NCBI RefSeq assembly: GCF_000420265.1
Contig: NZ_ATUP01000001.1
Coordinates: 1,116,001 to 1,180,000, forward strand
Origin: Oceanicaulis alexandrii DSM 11625
Lineage (GTDB): Bacteria > Pseudomonadota > Alphaproteobacteria > Caulobacterales > Maricaulaceae
Reading direction: 5' to 3'
DNA length: 64,000 bases
The notes under the pieces are model-generated. The model was not told where the DNA came from, did not search any database, and saw nothing but the letters and a program-made list of their open reading frames with translations. A program made the position numbers and the translations under genes. Positions 25,817-34,185 of this stretch are shown here, in pieces (position 1 is the first letter of the stretch; the number at the start of each line of letters is the position of its first letter).

Positions 25817-26788
25817 CTAGGGAACAAGCAGGATCTTGCCGGCGTGACCGCCTGCATCCATGCGCGCATGAGCTTTGGAGACCTCATCAAGCGCAAATGT
25901 GGAATCCACCCGTGGGCGCACCTTCCCCGCCTCGACCCAAGGCCAGACATGGGTCTGAACCGCCTGGGCGATTGCAGCTTTCTCCGCATCCGGTCGCGCG
26001 CGCAGGGTCGAGCCGGTCAGGGTCTGGCGTTTCAGCATCAGGCCCATCAGGTCCACCTCGACCCGGCTGCCCTTGAGGAAGGCGATCATCACGATGCGCC
26101 CCAGACGGTTCAGGCAGTTGAGATTCTTCTGCACATAATCGCCGCCGACCATGTCCAGGATCACGTCCGCGCTGATCGCCGCGGACCAGTCCTCGGCGTG
26201 GTAATCAAAGGCGCGATCTGCGCCCAGATCCCGGCAAAGCTGCGCCCGGTCGGGGCCGCCCGCCGTCGCGATGACATATGCGCCATGCGCTTTGGCCATC
26301 TGGATGGCCGTCGTGCCGATACCGCTGGCGCCGCCATGCACCAGAAACCGCTCACCGGGTTTCAGCGCCCCGGCGTCAAACACATTGGTCCAGACAGTGA
26401 AAACGGTTTCGGGCAGGCCGGCCGCGTCCACAAGCGACACGCCGTCCGGCGCAGGTAGAACGCTGCCAGCCTTGGCGCGCGCCACATCCGCATAACCGCC
26501 GCCGGACACCAGCGCCACGACCGGGTCGCCGATCGCGAACTCCGTCACGCCCTCGCCCAACGCCCGCACTGTGCCGGACACTTCAAGTCCCAACCCCTCA
26601 GGCGCGCCCTCAGGCGCAGGATAAAAGCCCATCCGCTCAAACACGTCCGGCCGGTTCACCCCGGCGGCGGCCACGTCGATCAGCACCTCGCCCGGCGCCG
26701 GCGGCGCCAGCTGGACGGTTTTCACAACCAGCTTTTCAGGTCCGCCAGGTTCGGGAGCGACGACGATGCGCGATGAAATCTCAACCAT
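25817..26788 (-). CDS. NAD(P)H-quinone oxidoreductase, zinc-independent MDR family
   Basis: The 323-residue medium-chain reductase lacks the zinc-ligand Cys of alcohol dehydrogenases. It has AAAGVNRPDVFERMGFYPAP in part near 40-60, the core GLEVSGTVRALGEGV, and the cofactor motif HGGASGIGTTAIQMAK near 145-160. The pattern is that of the TP53I3/PIG3-like quinone oxidoreductases, which reduce quinones with NADPH. The start is ATG at 26788. It is divergent from the DUF1192 gene. Confidence 0.9.
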   Translation of the reverse strand: MVEISSRIVVAPEPGGPEKLVVKTVQLAPPAPGEVLIDVAAAGVNRPDVFERMGFYPAPEGAPEGLGLEVSGTVRALGEGVTEFAIGDPVVALVSGGGYADVARAKAGSVLPAPDGVSLVDAAGLPETVFTVWTNVFDAGALKPGERFLVHGGASGIGTTAIQMAKAHGAYVIATAGGPDRAQLCRDLGADRAFDYHAEDWSAAISADVILDMVGGDYVQKNLNCLNRLGRIVMIAFLKGSRVEVDLMGLMLKRQTLTGSTLRARPDAEKAAIAQAVQTHVWPWVEAGKVRPRVDSTFALDEVSKAHARMDAGGHAGKILLVP

Positions 26789-26850
26789 GAACGGGACTCC
26801 GATGGGTTAATGCACTAGTATCTGTCGCCTTGTTCCTTGAGAGGAGAGCG

Positions 26851-27057
26851 ATGCAGATGTTTCAAGATGAACCGCTGACCTCCGGCGCCGAGGCGATCAC
26901 TCCGGGCGAAGACCTGAGCGAGCTGGGGGTCGAACAACTGACGGACAGGCTTGAGGCCTTACGCCAAGAAATGGCCCGGACTGAAACGGCGATCAAGGAC
27001 AAGAAGGCCGGGTTGTCGGCTGCAGAAGCCTTTTTCACCACGCCTGGCTCCCAGTAA
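26851..27057 (+). CDS. DUF1192 small protein
   Basis: The 68-residue protein begins MQMFQDEPLTSGAEAI, has a helical core LTDRLEALRQEMARTETAIKDKK and ends AEAFFTTPG, matching DUF1192, a small alphaproteobacterial family of unknown function. AGGAGAG just upstream sets the ATG at 26851; an upstream TTG frame is rejected. It stands 80 bp before rcdA on the same strand and may share its transcript. Confidence 0.83.
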   Translation: MQMFQDEPLTSGAEAITPGEDLSELGVEQLTDRLEALRQEMARTETAIKDKKAGLSAAEAFFTTPGSQ

Positions 27058-27137
27058 CGGGCGCTTGGCCTCAGCCTTGCTTAAGAGTTCCTATACAATC
27101 TTGAACTGATGCGTAACGAGACAGCACGGATATCCAC

Positions 27138-27650
27138 ATGACCCCGGTCACGCCTCACATCGCCAGCACCGCCGCCCGAGTTTCCGATTTCGCGGAGTCT
27201 GAAATGTTCCGCCGCCTGTTTCGCGACGGCATGGATCTGGTTGAGGAAACCGCCAGCTATCTGGACGGGCCGGGCCGCGATGACGCCAAGCGTCTGGGCC
27301 GGTCGGGCGCGCTCGCCTACGCCTCGGAATCCATGGGCCTGACCACGCAACTGATGCAATGCGCTTCCTGGCTGTTGACCCAGCGCGCCGTGGCGGAAGG
27401 CGACATGCACGCCGATGAAGCCGCTGAAGAGCGGTATCGCCTGTCGCCGAACAAGTTCAGCCCGCCGAGCTGGCCGGCCGGGGATGACCCCTGCCCGCCG
27501 CGTCTGGGCGATCTGGCCCTGCGCGCGCGCGAGCTGCACGAACGCCTGATGCGGCTTGACGATTCCCTGTTTGAAGCCGAAGTGAAGCCGGCGGACAATC
27601 CGGTCGCGAGCCAGCTGTCGCAACTGAGCGCCGCGTTCTCGGAAGCCTGA
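27138..27650 (+). CDS. rcdA: RcdA, ClpXP adaptor for regulated proteolysis (DUF1465)
   Basis: The 170-residue product matches RcdA/DUF1465: FAESEMFRRLFRDGMDLVEE, SMGLTTQLMQCASWLLTQRA and a C-terminal helix ARELHERLMRLDDSLFEAEV, i.e. a three-helix bundle with a disordered tail. In Caulobacter RcdA works with CpdR and ClpXP, delivers substrates such as TacA, and with PopA and cyclic di-GMP delivers CtrA. The start is ATG at 27138. A strong terminator follows the stop. A TacA homologue and a GGDEF cyclase are also in this window. Confidence 0.88.
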   Translation: MTPVTPHIASTAARVSDFAESEMFRRLFRDGMDLVEETASYLDGPGRDDAKRLGRSGALAYASESMGLTTQLMQCASWLLTQRAVAEGDMHADEAAEERYRLSPNKFSPPSWPAGDDPCPPRLGDLALRARELHERLMRLDDSLFEAEVKPADNPVASQLSQLSAAFSEA

Positions 27651-27673
27651 GCCCCAAACAGTTTCCAGACAGA

Positions 27674-27704
27674 AAAACGGCCGCTCCGAGGAGCGGCCGT
27701 TTTC
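27674..27704 (+). terminator. Intrinsic terminator of rcdA
   Basis: AAAACGGCCGCTC (27674-27686) pairs with GAGCGGCCGTTTT (27691-27703) around a 4-nt loop, starting 24 nt after the rcdA stop. Confidence 0.88.
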
Positions 27705-27743
27705 TTGTTCAACACACCCCCAAAGGCGTATCGAGCAGGCGAG

Positions 27744-27779
27744 AAAAACGCCCGCAGCCGAGGGGAGACTGCGGGCGTT
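27744..27779 (-). terminator. Intrinsic terminator of rpmE
   Basis: AACGCCCGCAG (27747-27757) and CTGCGGGCGTT (27769-27779) form an 11-bp stem. The A run at 27744-27748 gives a U tract on the minus strand. It lies 55 nt past the rpmE stop. Confidence 0.82.
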
Positions 27780-27833
27780 CCTCGAAAGACTTCAACGGAG
27801 CCAAGCTCTGCCCGATCGAGGGGGGATAGGGCC

Positions 27834-28055
27834 TTAGACGCCGAAGCCTTTGAACTTGTCTTTGAACTTGGACACGCGACCCGCACGGTCCAGCAGGGTC
27901 TGGTTGCCACCAGTCCAGGCCGGGTGCGTGGACGGATCAATGTCCAGTTGCAGCACTGCGCCTTCTTTACCATAGGTAGAACGAGTCTTAAAGCGCGATC
28001 CGTTCGGCAGCACCACTTCGATGAAGTGATAGTCGGGGTGAGTGTCCTGTTTCAT
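27834..28055 (-). CDS. rpmE: 50S ribosomal protein L31
   Basis: The 73-residue protein starts [20 protein letters not shown] and has [22 protein letters not shown] and a basic tail [12 protein letters not shown]. It lacks the zinc-binding Cys pairs, so it is the Cys-free L31 form, usual in alphaproteobacteria. The ATG at 28055 is set by the family start; a longer frame to 28166 covers the leader. A good promoter lies about 85-110 nt upstream, and a terminator is present. Confidence 0.96.
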   Translation of the reverse strand: MKQDTHPDYHFIEVVLPNGSRFKTRSTYGKEGAVLQLDIDPSTHPAWTGGNQTLLDRAGRVSKFKDKFKGFGV

Positions 28056-28137
28056 CGTGCCGCTCCGGCCCTCTTTACGCTTGAAGGCGGCCGTTAGAGC
28101 CGCCCACAAGTGGAAATCTGCATGAATTGAGGCGCGG

Positions 28138-28166
28138 TGTATACACCCCGAAATCGACTGTTTCAA
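28138..28166 (-). promoter_or_regulatory. Sigma-70-type promoter for rpmE
   Basis: On the minus strand TTGAAA (28166-28161) and TATACA (28143-28138) are 17 nt apart, near consensus. Transcription would start near 28131, about 75 nt before the rpmE ATG. Confidence 0.7.
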
Positions 28167-28248
28167 GCGCCCTGAGTCAGATAGCGCAAATACAAGGACT
28201 TACCGAAAACTTAATCGCCGCTCAGCTGCATTTATGGTTCACAAACCC

Positions 28249-29265
28249 CTAACGCGAGGTCAGCTTCAGCTCGATGCGGCGGTTGCGGGCATAGGCCTCC
28301 TGGGTGCGGCCTTCCGCAATGGGGTAATGCTGCCCGAAACCGGCGGCCAGCAGACGGCGGGGCGGCACGCCCCGGCTCTCAAAATAGGAAATCACCGACA
28401 GAGAGCGCGCCGTGGACAGCTCCCAGTTGGACTCGAACGGCGCATTAGGACCGAGCGGCACTCGGTCGGTATGCCCGTCCACACGCAGCACCCAATCAAG
28501 GTCATCGGGGATTTCATCCGTCAGCTGGATGATCGCATCCGCGATCGGCGCAAGCGAGCTGCGCCCCTCTTCGCTCAACTCGGCCGAGCCGGAGGCGAAC
28601 AGAACATCGGTCTCGAACACGAACCGGTCGCCCACCACGCGAACGCCGGACCGGTCGCCCAACACCTCGATCAACCGACCGAAGAATTCCGAGCGATAGC
28701 GCGCCAGCCGCGCCACTTCGCTGGCGAGCGCCGCATTGAGACGTCGTCCCAGATTGACCACTTCGGCTTCCAGCTCCGCCTCACGCGCCTCAGAGGCGTT
28801 CAGGGTCTCGTTGAGCCGGGCCAGCTCTTCGCGCAGCGCCGCCATCTGATTGTTCAAGAGCGCGACTGTCGCCTGCGCCTCCTCATTGAGAGCTTCTTCT
28901 TCCGCCAGGCTCGCGCGCGCCGCTGCGAGACCGTCCTGCAAGCCCGCAATTTGAGAGCTGAGGCCGGCATTGGTTTCCTGCAAGGCGCCGTTTTCCTGAT
29001 TGAGGACGCTGACGCGCAGGCTCAATTGCTCGTTCTCGCTCTGCGCGAGGTTGAGCTCTTCGGCGAGCGTGGCGAGACGACTGTTGAGATCGGCCAGCTG
29101 CTCATCGCGGCCGGTCAGCGCCTGGGACAGGGCGAACTGCCCGGCGGTGAACACCGCCAGCAGAAAGACGATGACCAGCAGCAAGGTCGCGAGCGCATCG
29201 ACGAATCCCGGCCAGTAATCGCCGGAATCGCTCTGGCTGGACTGAAGGTGCCGAGGCAGGGACAT
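28249..29265 (-). CDS. MotB-like membrane protein with OmpA-type peptidoglycan-binding domain
   Basis: The 338-residue protein has a short cytoplasmic head, one transmembrane helix (about 20-43, DYWPGFVDALATLLLVIVFLLAVF in part with an Asp in the MotB position), a long coiled-coil (about 52-185) and an OmpA-like domain (about 215-338, RVDGHTDRVPLG and RNRRIELKL). It begins 3 nt after the partner MotA/TolQ-like gene. Together they should form a proton-driven inner-membrane motor that reaches the peptidoglycan. There are no flagellar genes nearby, and the pair resembles a conserved non-flagellar alphaproteobacterial unit. Confidence 0.85.
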   Translation of the reverse strand: MSLPRHLQSSQSDSGDYWPGFVDALATLLLVIVFLLAVFTAGQFALSQALTGRDEQLADLNSRLATLAEELNLAQSENEQLSLRVSVLNQENGALQETNAGLSSQIAGLQDGLAAARASLAEEEALNEEAQATVALLNNQMAALREELARLNETLNASEAREAELEAEVVNLGRRLNAALASEVARLARYRSEFFGRLIEVLGDRSGVRVVGDRFVFETDVLFASGSAELSEEGRSSLAPIADAIIQLTDEIPDDLDWVLRVDGHTDRVPLGPNAPFESNWELSTARSLSVISYFESRGVPPRRLLAAGFGQHYPIAEGRTQEAYARNRRIELKLTSR

Positions 29266-29268
29266 GGT

Positions 29269-30282
29269 TTACTCGTTCCGGTCCTGGCCGCGTTCCCGGT
29301 TCAGGCGCGCCTGCGCCTCCAGCGCCCGCACCAGAACCTTGATCTCATCGCGCAGAAGACGCGCGCTCTCGCGCTGGCTTTCCGCCGCATCGTCGGCAAA
29401 GCGGGTCATGATGGTTTCAAGCTGACGGGTATGGCGCTCCAGCGTGTGGGTCAGCCGGTCCAGCGCATCCGCGCTCTGCTCCAGCAAGGCCCCCACATAC
29501 GCGCCGGAACCGCCCGCCTCGTCCGCGCTGGCGCCCTGCGGGCCGGCGTTCGACAGGCGCGAGATCGTGGAGAGCCATTCCTCGACCTCGTTATAAAACC
29601 GGTTCTGCGCCCGGCTCGCCTGCAATTCGAGAAAGCCGATGATCAGCGAGCCCGCCAGACCGAACAGCGAGGACGCGAAGGCCGTCCCCATGCCGGCTAT
29701 GGGCTCTTCAATGGCGCTCATCAGCGCCATGGCGTCGGTTTCCCCGGCGCCGGAGGAGGTCGCAGAGACGGCGCGCACCGCGTCGCCCACATCCGACACC
29801 ACCAGAAGCAGGCCGTAGAAGGTGCCCAGCAGGCCCAGAAAGATCAGAAGGCGGCCGAAATAGCGCGTGAAGGCACCGCTTTCCGCCATCCGCGCCGCAA
29901 CGGAATCCAGCACCACGCGCGCTGACGCCGCCGACAGGCGCGACCGGCCGTCCGCCGCATCGGTGATCAGCGCCGCCATGGGCGCGATCAGGGCGGGCGG
30001 GCTGGGCAGTTGATCAGGGTGGTCGGCTTCGTTCAGGCGCACCAGCCAGCGCGCGCTCGGCCCAATCGCCAGCGCTTGCTGGAAGGTATAAAGAATGCCA
30101 ATGAACAGAACGCCCAGGATCAGGCCGTTGATGGCCGGATTGGCCTCGAACGCCAGGATCAGAGGTTGGTGCAGCGCGGCCGCCAGCGCCAGCACTATAG
30201 CGAGAAACACCACCATCCAGAGAATGTAGTTTCCCGGTCCGGTGAAACGGGCCTTGCGGCGCGGTTCTTTCGGATCAGCCAT
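29269..30282 (-). CDS. MotA/TolQ/ExbB-like proton channel protein
   Basis: The 337-residue protein has hydrophobic segments near 22-44, 53-72, 145-170 and 205-230. The block FGRLLIFLGLLGTFYGLLLV, followed by IEEPIAGMGTAFASSLFGLAGSL (in part), is the MotA/TolQ/ExbB channel core. The C-terminal 110 residues are a charged helix. It sits 3 nt upstream of the OmpA-domain gene. ATG at 30282 (MADPKEP) follows GAGGGAG and is preferred over 30300. The role, perhaps envelope maintenance, is inferred. Confidence 0.82.
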   Translation of the reverse strand: MADPKEPRRKARFTGPGNYILWMVVFLAIVLALAAALHQPLILAFEANPAINGLILGVLFIGILYTFQQALAIGPSARWLVRLNEADHPDQLPSPPALIAPMAALITDAADGRSRLSAASARVVLDSVAARMAESGAFTRYFGRLLIFLGLLGTFYGLLLVVSDVGDAVRAVSATSSGAGETDAMALMSAIEEPIAGMGTAFASSLFGLAGSLIIGFLELQASRAQNRFYNEVEEWLSTISRLSNAGPQGASADEAGGSGAYVGALLEQSADALDRLTHTLERHTRQLETIMTRFADDAAESQRESARLLRDEIKVLVRALEAQARLNRERGQDRNE

Positions 30283-30450
30283 GCGATGCGGCTCCCTCAT
30301 CTGACGCGTCAGCTTCCCTGCAGGCTTGGCCTACGCCGCTATCAAACGCAAGGGTCTTGGCGGGAATGAGGCAGGGATGGGGCCGGGTGAAGACCCGCGG
30401 CGCCCTCGCTTGCAAAACGCGCACTCGCCAGTTTCAACTTGCCGCAACCC

Positions 30451-30468
30451 TTAACCGGGATTAACCAT
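30451..30468. promoter_or_regulatory. Candidate CtrA-binding box
   Basis: TTAACCGGGATTAACCAT has two TTAACC half-sites 10 bp apart, the second being the full TTAACCAT. CtrA of Caulobacter binds TTAA-N7-TTAA and TTAACCAT-like sites; the spacing here is N6. It lies between the leftward MotA-like gene and the rightward unknown gene, 38 bp before the latter's ATG. Confidence 0.45.
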
Positions 30469-30505
30469 AGCAGCGCAGATGTTGCAGCGCAGCACCGGAT
30501 CCGCC

Positions 30506-30871
30506 ATGTCGCTCAGACTGAAACGCTGGACTTACCGGATCAACCGGCACGACATCGTGCTGGAGTGCGGCTATACGCTGTGGGGATGGGCGCAGGCGCG
30601 CCTGTCCGTAGACGGCGACAGGCTGGTCCAGACCTCCGGCTGCCGCTTCTGGCCGCTGACGCTGGATTCTCAGATAAAAGCCGCTCAACCGCCCATGCCG
30701 CTGAAAGCCATTGTCACGCCGGGCTTTCTAAGCGTGCATTCCGAGCTTTGGGCCTATGGCGTTCCGGCGTCTGCGCCGGTCCGGGCCGTGAGAGGCCGGC
30801 TGGACGCGCCGCGCGGCGCCTGGCCGGAAAGCCGTCGCGCCGCGCAGAGCGTTCAAAAACCGCAGAGCTAG
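30506..30871 (+). CDS. Unknown small protein
   Basis: I do not recognise this 121-residue protein (MSLRLKRWTYRINRHDIVLE). The middle appears to be beta-strand rich with many Trp (YTLWGWAQARLSVDG, SELWAYGV). The last 30 residues are basic and probably disordered. There is no signal peptide. An ATG at 30479 would add nine residues but lies only 11 bp from the possible CtrA box, so 30506 is preferred. It overlaps by 4 nt the end of the converging IMPase-family gene. Its reality rests on codon-like composition and position. Confidence 0.6.
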   Translation: MSLRLKRWTYRINRHDIVLECGYTLWGWAQARLSVDGDRLVQTSGCRFWPLTLDSQIKAAQPPMPLKAIVTPGFLSVHSELWAYGVPASAPVRAVRGRLDAPRGAWPESRRAAQSVQKPQS

Positions 30872-31665
30872 CTGGCGACCTTTGCGAGCATTTCGCGCAA
30901 TTCCTTGATCACCATCTCGTTGCCGGCCGCGATATGGCCGGTTTCGAGCACGTCCGTGCCGGGGTCGATCGCGCCGGCATAGCCGCCCGCTTCACGCACC
31001 AGCACGAGACCTGCAGCGATGTCCCAGGATTTCAGATTGCGTTCCCAGAAACCGTCAAACCGGCCCGCCGCCGTCCAGGCGAGGTCGAGCGACGCGGCGC
31101 CATAACGGCGCACGCCCGCGGTCATCGGCATGATCTGGTGCAATTCCTTCAGGAACTGGGCATGCCCCTTCTTGCCGAAGAACGGCATGCCGGTGGCGAT
31201 CACGCAATCATGCAGATCACGGCGTTCGGCCACCCGCAGGCGACGGTCGTTCATGAACGCGCCCCGGCCCTTCTCGGCGTGAAACAGCTCATCGGTCGCG
31301 GGGTTATAGACAACGCCCGCCATCAGCTCGCCTTCCCGCTCCAACGCCACGGAAATAGCGAAATGGGGCTGGGCGTGCATGAAGTTCAGCGTGCCGTCCA
31401 GCGGATCAATGATCCAGCGGTGGGATTTGTCGGTGCCTTCGACAACGCCGCGCTCTTCCATGACGAAGCCATAGCCGGGCCGCGCCTTGGACAGGATGTC
31501 AAAGAGGATCTCTTCAGATTTCATGTCGGCCTGGGTGACGAAATCCGCCGGGCCTTTCTTGGACACCTGAAGGTGTTCGACTTCGCCAAAGTCACGCGCC
31601 AGACGGCGGCCCGCCTTGCGGACCGCGTCGGTCATGACTTGCATCAATGCAGAAATTTGAGCCAA
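30868..31665 (-). CDS. suhB: Inositol monophosphatase family phosphatase
   Basis: The 265-residue enzyme has the metal-binding sites of the IMPase family: FVTQADMKSEE, Glu-Glu in VMEERG (near 70), DPLDGTLNF (near 88-96) and the C-terminal WDIAAGLVLVREAGG. It is Mg-dependent and may hydrolyse myo-inositol monophosphate or related sugar phosphates. Bacterial SuhB also affects rRNA transcription. The start is TTG at 31665, with GGAG 6 nt upstream overlapping the efp stop; the in-frame ATG at 31644 is less well placed. It forms an operon with efp. Confidence 0.9.
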   Translation of the reverse strand: MAQISALMQVMTDAVRKAGRRLARDFGEVEHLQVSKKGPADFVTQADMKSEEILFDILSKARPGYGFVMEERGVVEGTDKSHRWIIDPLDGTLNFMHAQPHFAISVALEREGELMAGVVYNPATDELFHAEKGRGAFMNDRRLRVAERRDLHDCVIATGMPFFGKKGHAQFLKELHQIMPMTAGVRRYGAASLDLAWTAAGRFDGFWERNLKSWDIAAGLVLVREAGGYAGAIDPGTDVLETGHIAAGNEMVIKELREMLAKVAS

Positions 31666-31668
31666 GAC

Positions 31669-32235
31669 TTACTCCGCCCGACGGACATAGGAGCCGTCTT
31701 CCGTGGCCACGACAATACGCTCGCCCACACCCACGAAAGGCGGCACGGCGGTGCGGACATTCCCGGTGAGAATGGCGGGCTTGAACGAGTTCGCCGCCGT
31801 CTGGCCCTTGACCACCGGCTCGGTCTCGATCACCTCGAGCTCCACATGCTTGGGCAGCTCGATGCCGATGGGCTTCTCTTCGTAGATTTCCAGAACGACC
31901 ATCATGCCGTCGGTCAGATACGCCGCGCGATCTTCGCCGACAAAATCGATGGGCAGGCTGGTCTGCTCGTAGTTTTCAGTGTCCATGAACACCAGCATTT
32001 CACCCTCAGGGTAGAGGAACTGGTGGTCCTTTTGCTCAAGGCGCACCTTCTCAACCTTGTCCGCAGAGCGGAAGCGTTCATTGAGCTTGCGACCGTCGAG
32101 CAGGTTTTTCAGTTCGACCTGGGCGAACGCGCCGCCCTTGCCCGGTTTCACGTGATCCGCTTTCACCGCCACCCACAGGGTGTCCTGGTGCTTGATCACG
32201 TTGCCAGGCTTGATTTCATTGCCGTTGATTTTCAT
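31669..32235 (-). CDS. efp: Translation elongation factor P
   Basis: The 188-residue protein has the three-domain EF-P pattern: [16 protein letters not shown] at the start, the loop [12 protein letters not shown] with Lys33 at its tip, and the C-terminal [20 protein letters not shown]-type signature in a diverged form. EF-P relieves ribosome stalling at polyproline stretches. Lys at the loop tip is compatible with EpmA lysylation; an epmA gene is not in the window. The start at 32235 gives the standard length; an upstream frame to 32289 is rejected. Confidence 0.95.
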   Translation of the reverse strand: MKINGNEIKPGNVIKHQDTLWVAVKADHVKPGKGGAFAQVELKNLLDGRKLNERFRSADKVEKVRLEQKDHQFLYPEGEMLVFMDTENYEQTSLPIDFVGEDRAAYLTDGMMVVLEIYEEKPIGIELPKHVELEVIETEPVVKGQTAANSFKPAILTGNVRTAVPPFVGVGERIVVATEDGSYVRRAE

Positions 32236-32310
32236 CGGAAGGTCCGTTTCTGGAACAGGCGCGCCGCACAAACCTTCAGCGCCGCCCATGAATTCAGCCG
32301 CGCTCGTTTA

Positions 32311-32325
32311 ACAGGGCCGCCCTGT
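32311..32325. promoter_or_regulatory. Perfect short palindrome upstream of efp
   Basis: ACAGGG-CCG-CCCTGT (32311-32325) is a perfect 6-3-6 inverted repeat, 76 bp before the efp ATG and 52 bp after the Sel1 gene stop. It could be an operator or a minor hairpin. Confidence 0.3.
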
Positions 32326-32377
32326 ACGGGCAAGCTGCACGTCTGACGCGAGACCCGCAGGAGCGGGCGTGACGCAG

Positions 32378-33550
32378 TTAAAACGGGCTTGATTGCACCG
32401 CCGCCTCGACCCGAACACGCTCCTGAACGGGTTCTGGCAAGGCGTTTTCCAGAGACGCCTCCAGCCGGTCGCGGTCAAAGTCTTCCGGCGTGCGACCGCC
32501 CCGCGGCGCGGCGGCGCGCAGCACCCAGTAATAGGCGCGTTCGAGATTTTGCGGCGCGCCATTGCCGCTCGCCAGCGCATAGGCGAGCAGGAACTGGCTG
32601 TCGGGATCATTGGCGTCCGCGCCCTGGCGCGCCCAATCCACGGCGCCCGAGGGATTAGGCGGCTGATCCGCCACGCCCTGAAACAGTAAAAGCGCGTGCT
32701 GGCCCATGGCGGCGGGCAGGCCGTATTCGGCCGCCATGCGGATCATCCGCGCGCCGCCCGCCTCATCACTCTCGCCGCCCTCGCCCTGCATCATCATCAG
32801 GCCCGCAATCAGCGCCGCACTGGGATCGCCCGCCTCGCCCGCGCGCTCGTACCAGGTGCGCGCCGAGCTCAGATCATGCGGGCCGTGATCCCAGTCCGCC
32901 AGCGCATAGGCGTAATCACCATACGCTTCGGCCCGTCCGCTCTGGGCGGCCAGCTGCAACCAGTTCAACGCCTCTTCGGCCGCGCCGGGATCACCGCGCT
33001 CCATCAGATACAGGCCGTATTCATGGGCCCCCCGCGCATCACCGGCTTCCGCAGCCTGAGCGAGGTATTCACGCGCTTCCCAGACTTGAAGCCCGCCGCG
33101 TTCTTCTTCCGCCAGTCGCGACAGGATGATCAGCGCATCCGGCTCGCCCAGATCCGCCGCCCGGCGGAACCAGCGCACCGCGTCTTCATCGCTCGCCTCA
33201 GCGGACAGGCCATGCAGCAGGATATGCCCCGCCAGGGTCGCGCCGCGCGCTTCACCGCCCGCCGCCGCCCGCTGGGCGTGGATCAAGGCGCCTTGATAAT
33301 CGCCGACCAGATAGGCCGCAGACGCGCTCGCCATGGCGGAATTGGTCAGCGACCGGCCTTCCACCGCATCACCGCTGGCGTCGCGCGAGAAGTCTTCCGC
33401 GAGCCCTTCAGGCAAAGGCGGCAAGGCCGTTTCCGCCGCTGGCGCCCCCTGCACATCATCAGCAGTCGGCACGGTCGGCGCGTCCTGAAAAGCCCAGGCG
33501 GAGCCGCCCAGGCACAGGATCAATCCAAGAGTTGAGACAAGCCCGCGCAT
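32378..33550 (-). CDS. Secreted Sel1/TPR-repeat protein
   Basis: The 390-residue protein has a signal peptide (MRGLVSTLGLILCLGGSAWA) and a row of Sel1-like repeats (e.g. EDAVRWFRRAADLGEPDALIIL in part, TWYERAGEAGDPSAALIAG, DWARQGADANDPDSQFLLA). Such solenoids mediate protein contacts; this one should be periplasmic. ATG at 33550 follows GGAGG with 4 nt spacing and lies 31 nt inside the end of thiE, so the two are translationally linked although functionally unrelated. Confidence 0.85.
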   Translation of the reverse strand: MRGLVSTLGLILCLGGSAWAFQDAPTVPTADDVQGAPAAETALPPLPEGLAEDFSRDASGDAVEGRSLTNSAMASASAAYLVGDYQGALIHAQRAAAGGEARGATLAGHILLHGLSAEASDEDAVRWFRRAADLGEPDALIILSRLAEEERGGLQVWEAREYLAQAAEAGDARGAHEYGLYLMERGDPGAAEEALNWLQLAAQSGRAEAYGDYAYALADWDHGPHDLSSARTWYERAGEAGDPSAALIAGLMMMQGEGGESDEAGGARMIRMAAEYGLPAAMGQHALLLFQGVADQPPNPSGAVDWARQGADANDPDSQFLLAYALASGNGAPQNLERAYYWVLRAAAPRGGRTPEDFDRDRLEASLENALPEPVQERVRVEAAVQSSPF

Positions 33551-34131
33551 GCGGCCTCCGGTCCATCGGGATGCGACCAGACCCCGCCGCATACTGCTAT
33601 ATAATCAGCCCCGGCGGCGATCAGTTCGGAGGCGTTCTCCGCGGTTATTCCCCCGATCGCAACGCAGGGCAGTTCGAACAACTCGGTCCACCAGACCAGT
33701 ATGTCCAGATCAGCGCGCGTCTTGGGCGATTTCGTGGCGGTGTCGAAAAAAGCGCCAAAAGCGACGTAATCGGCGCCCTGCTCACCCGCCGTCATCGCCA
33801 GATGGCGGCTGTCATGGCAGGTGACGCCCACAATGGCTTTGGGTCCCATAACGGCGCGGGCGTCACGGATCGAACCGTCCTCCTGGCCGATATGCACGCC
33901 GTCGCAGCCCAGCTTCGCCGCCAGCGCCGCATCATCGTTCAGGATCACGGACACCCCGCGCTGATGCGCGATCTCGATCAGTTTCGGCGCCAGCGCCTCG
34001 ATCTCCGCGTCCGAATGCTCTTTGAGGCGCAGCTGCAAGGCGGAGACGCGTCCGGCGTCCAGCGTGCGCGCCAGCACGTCTGCAAAGTCATCGTCGATTT
34101 TGGGCGGGGTCAGAAGGTAAAGCTCGGCCAT
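33520..34131 (-). CDS. thiE: Thiamine phosphate synthase family protein
   Basis: The 203-residue TIM-barrel has ALQLRLKEHSD (QLR-K motif) near 32, LNDDAALAAKLGCDGVHIGQED near 65-86 in part, the GVTCHDS loop (equivalent to GxSxH) near 101, and ATKSPKTR near 132. ThiE joins HMP-pyrophosphate and HET-phosphate into thiamine phosphate. Some relatives are TenI-like; Arg/Lys positions here are compatible with ThiE but not proof. It overlaps the following Sel1 gene by 31 nt. Confidence 0.85.
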   Translation of the reverse strand: MAELYLLTPPKIDDDFADVLARTLDAGRVSALQLRLKEHSDAEIEALAPKLIEIAHQRGVSVILNDDAALAAKLGCDGVHIGQEDGSIRDARAVMGPKAIVGVTCHDSRHLAMTAGEQGADYVAFGAFFDTATKSPKTRADLDILVWWTELFELPCVAIGGITAENASELIAAGADYIAVCGGVWSHPDGPEAACAGLSQLLD

Positions 34132-34185
34132 GCCCTTCTCCTAACCCGGCGCAGGCTGAAAAGGAACAATCTGTATCCGTCGCGC

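Noticed and set aside
28234-29925. 563-codon frame antisense to the OmpA-domain and MotA-like genes
   Set aside because: It covers two recognisable genes and shows only Gln/Arg/His-rich low-complexity sequence.
28249-30282. Zorya-like defence system (ZorA/ZorB)
   Set aside because: The channel plus OmpA-domain pair is shared with Zorya, but no ZorC/ZorD or helicase/nuclease gene is next to it, and it sits among housekeeping genes.
30439-32346. 635-codon frame covering suhB and efp on the other strand
   Set aside because: It spans two certain genes with conserved motifs and has no recognisable domain; it is a codon-bias shadow.
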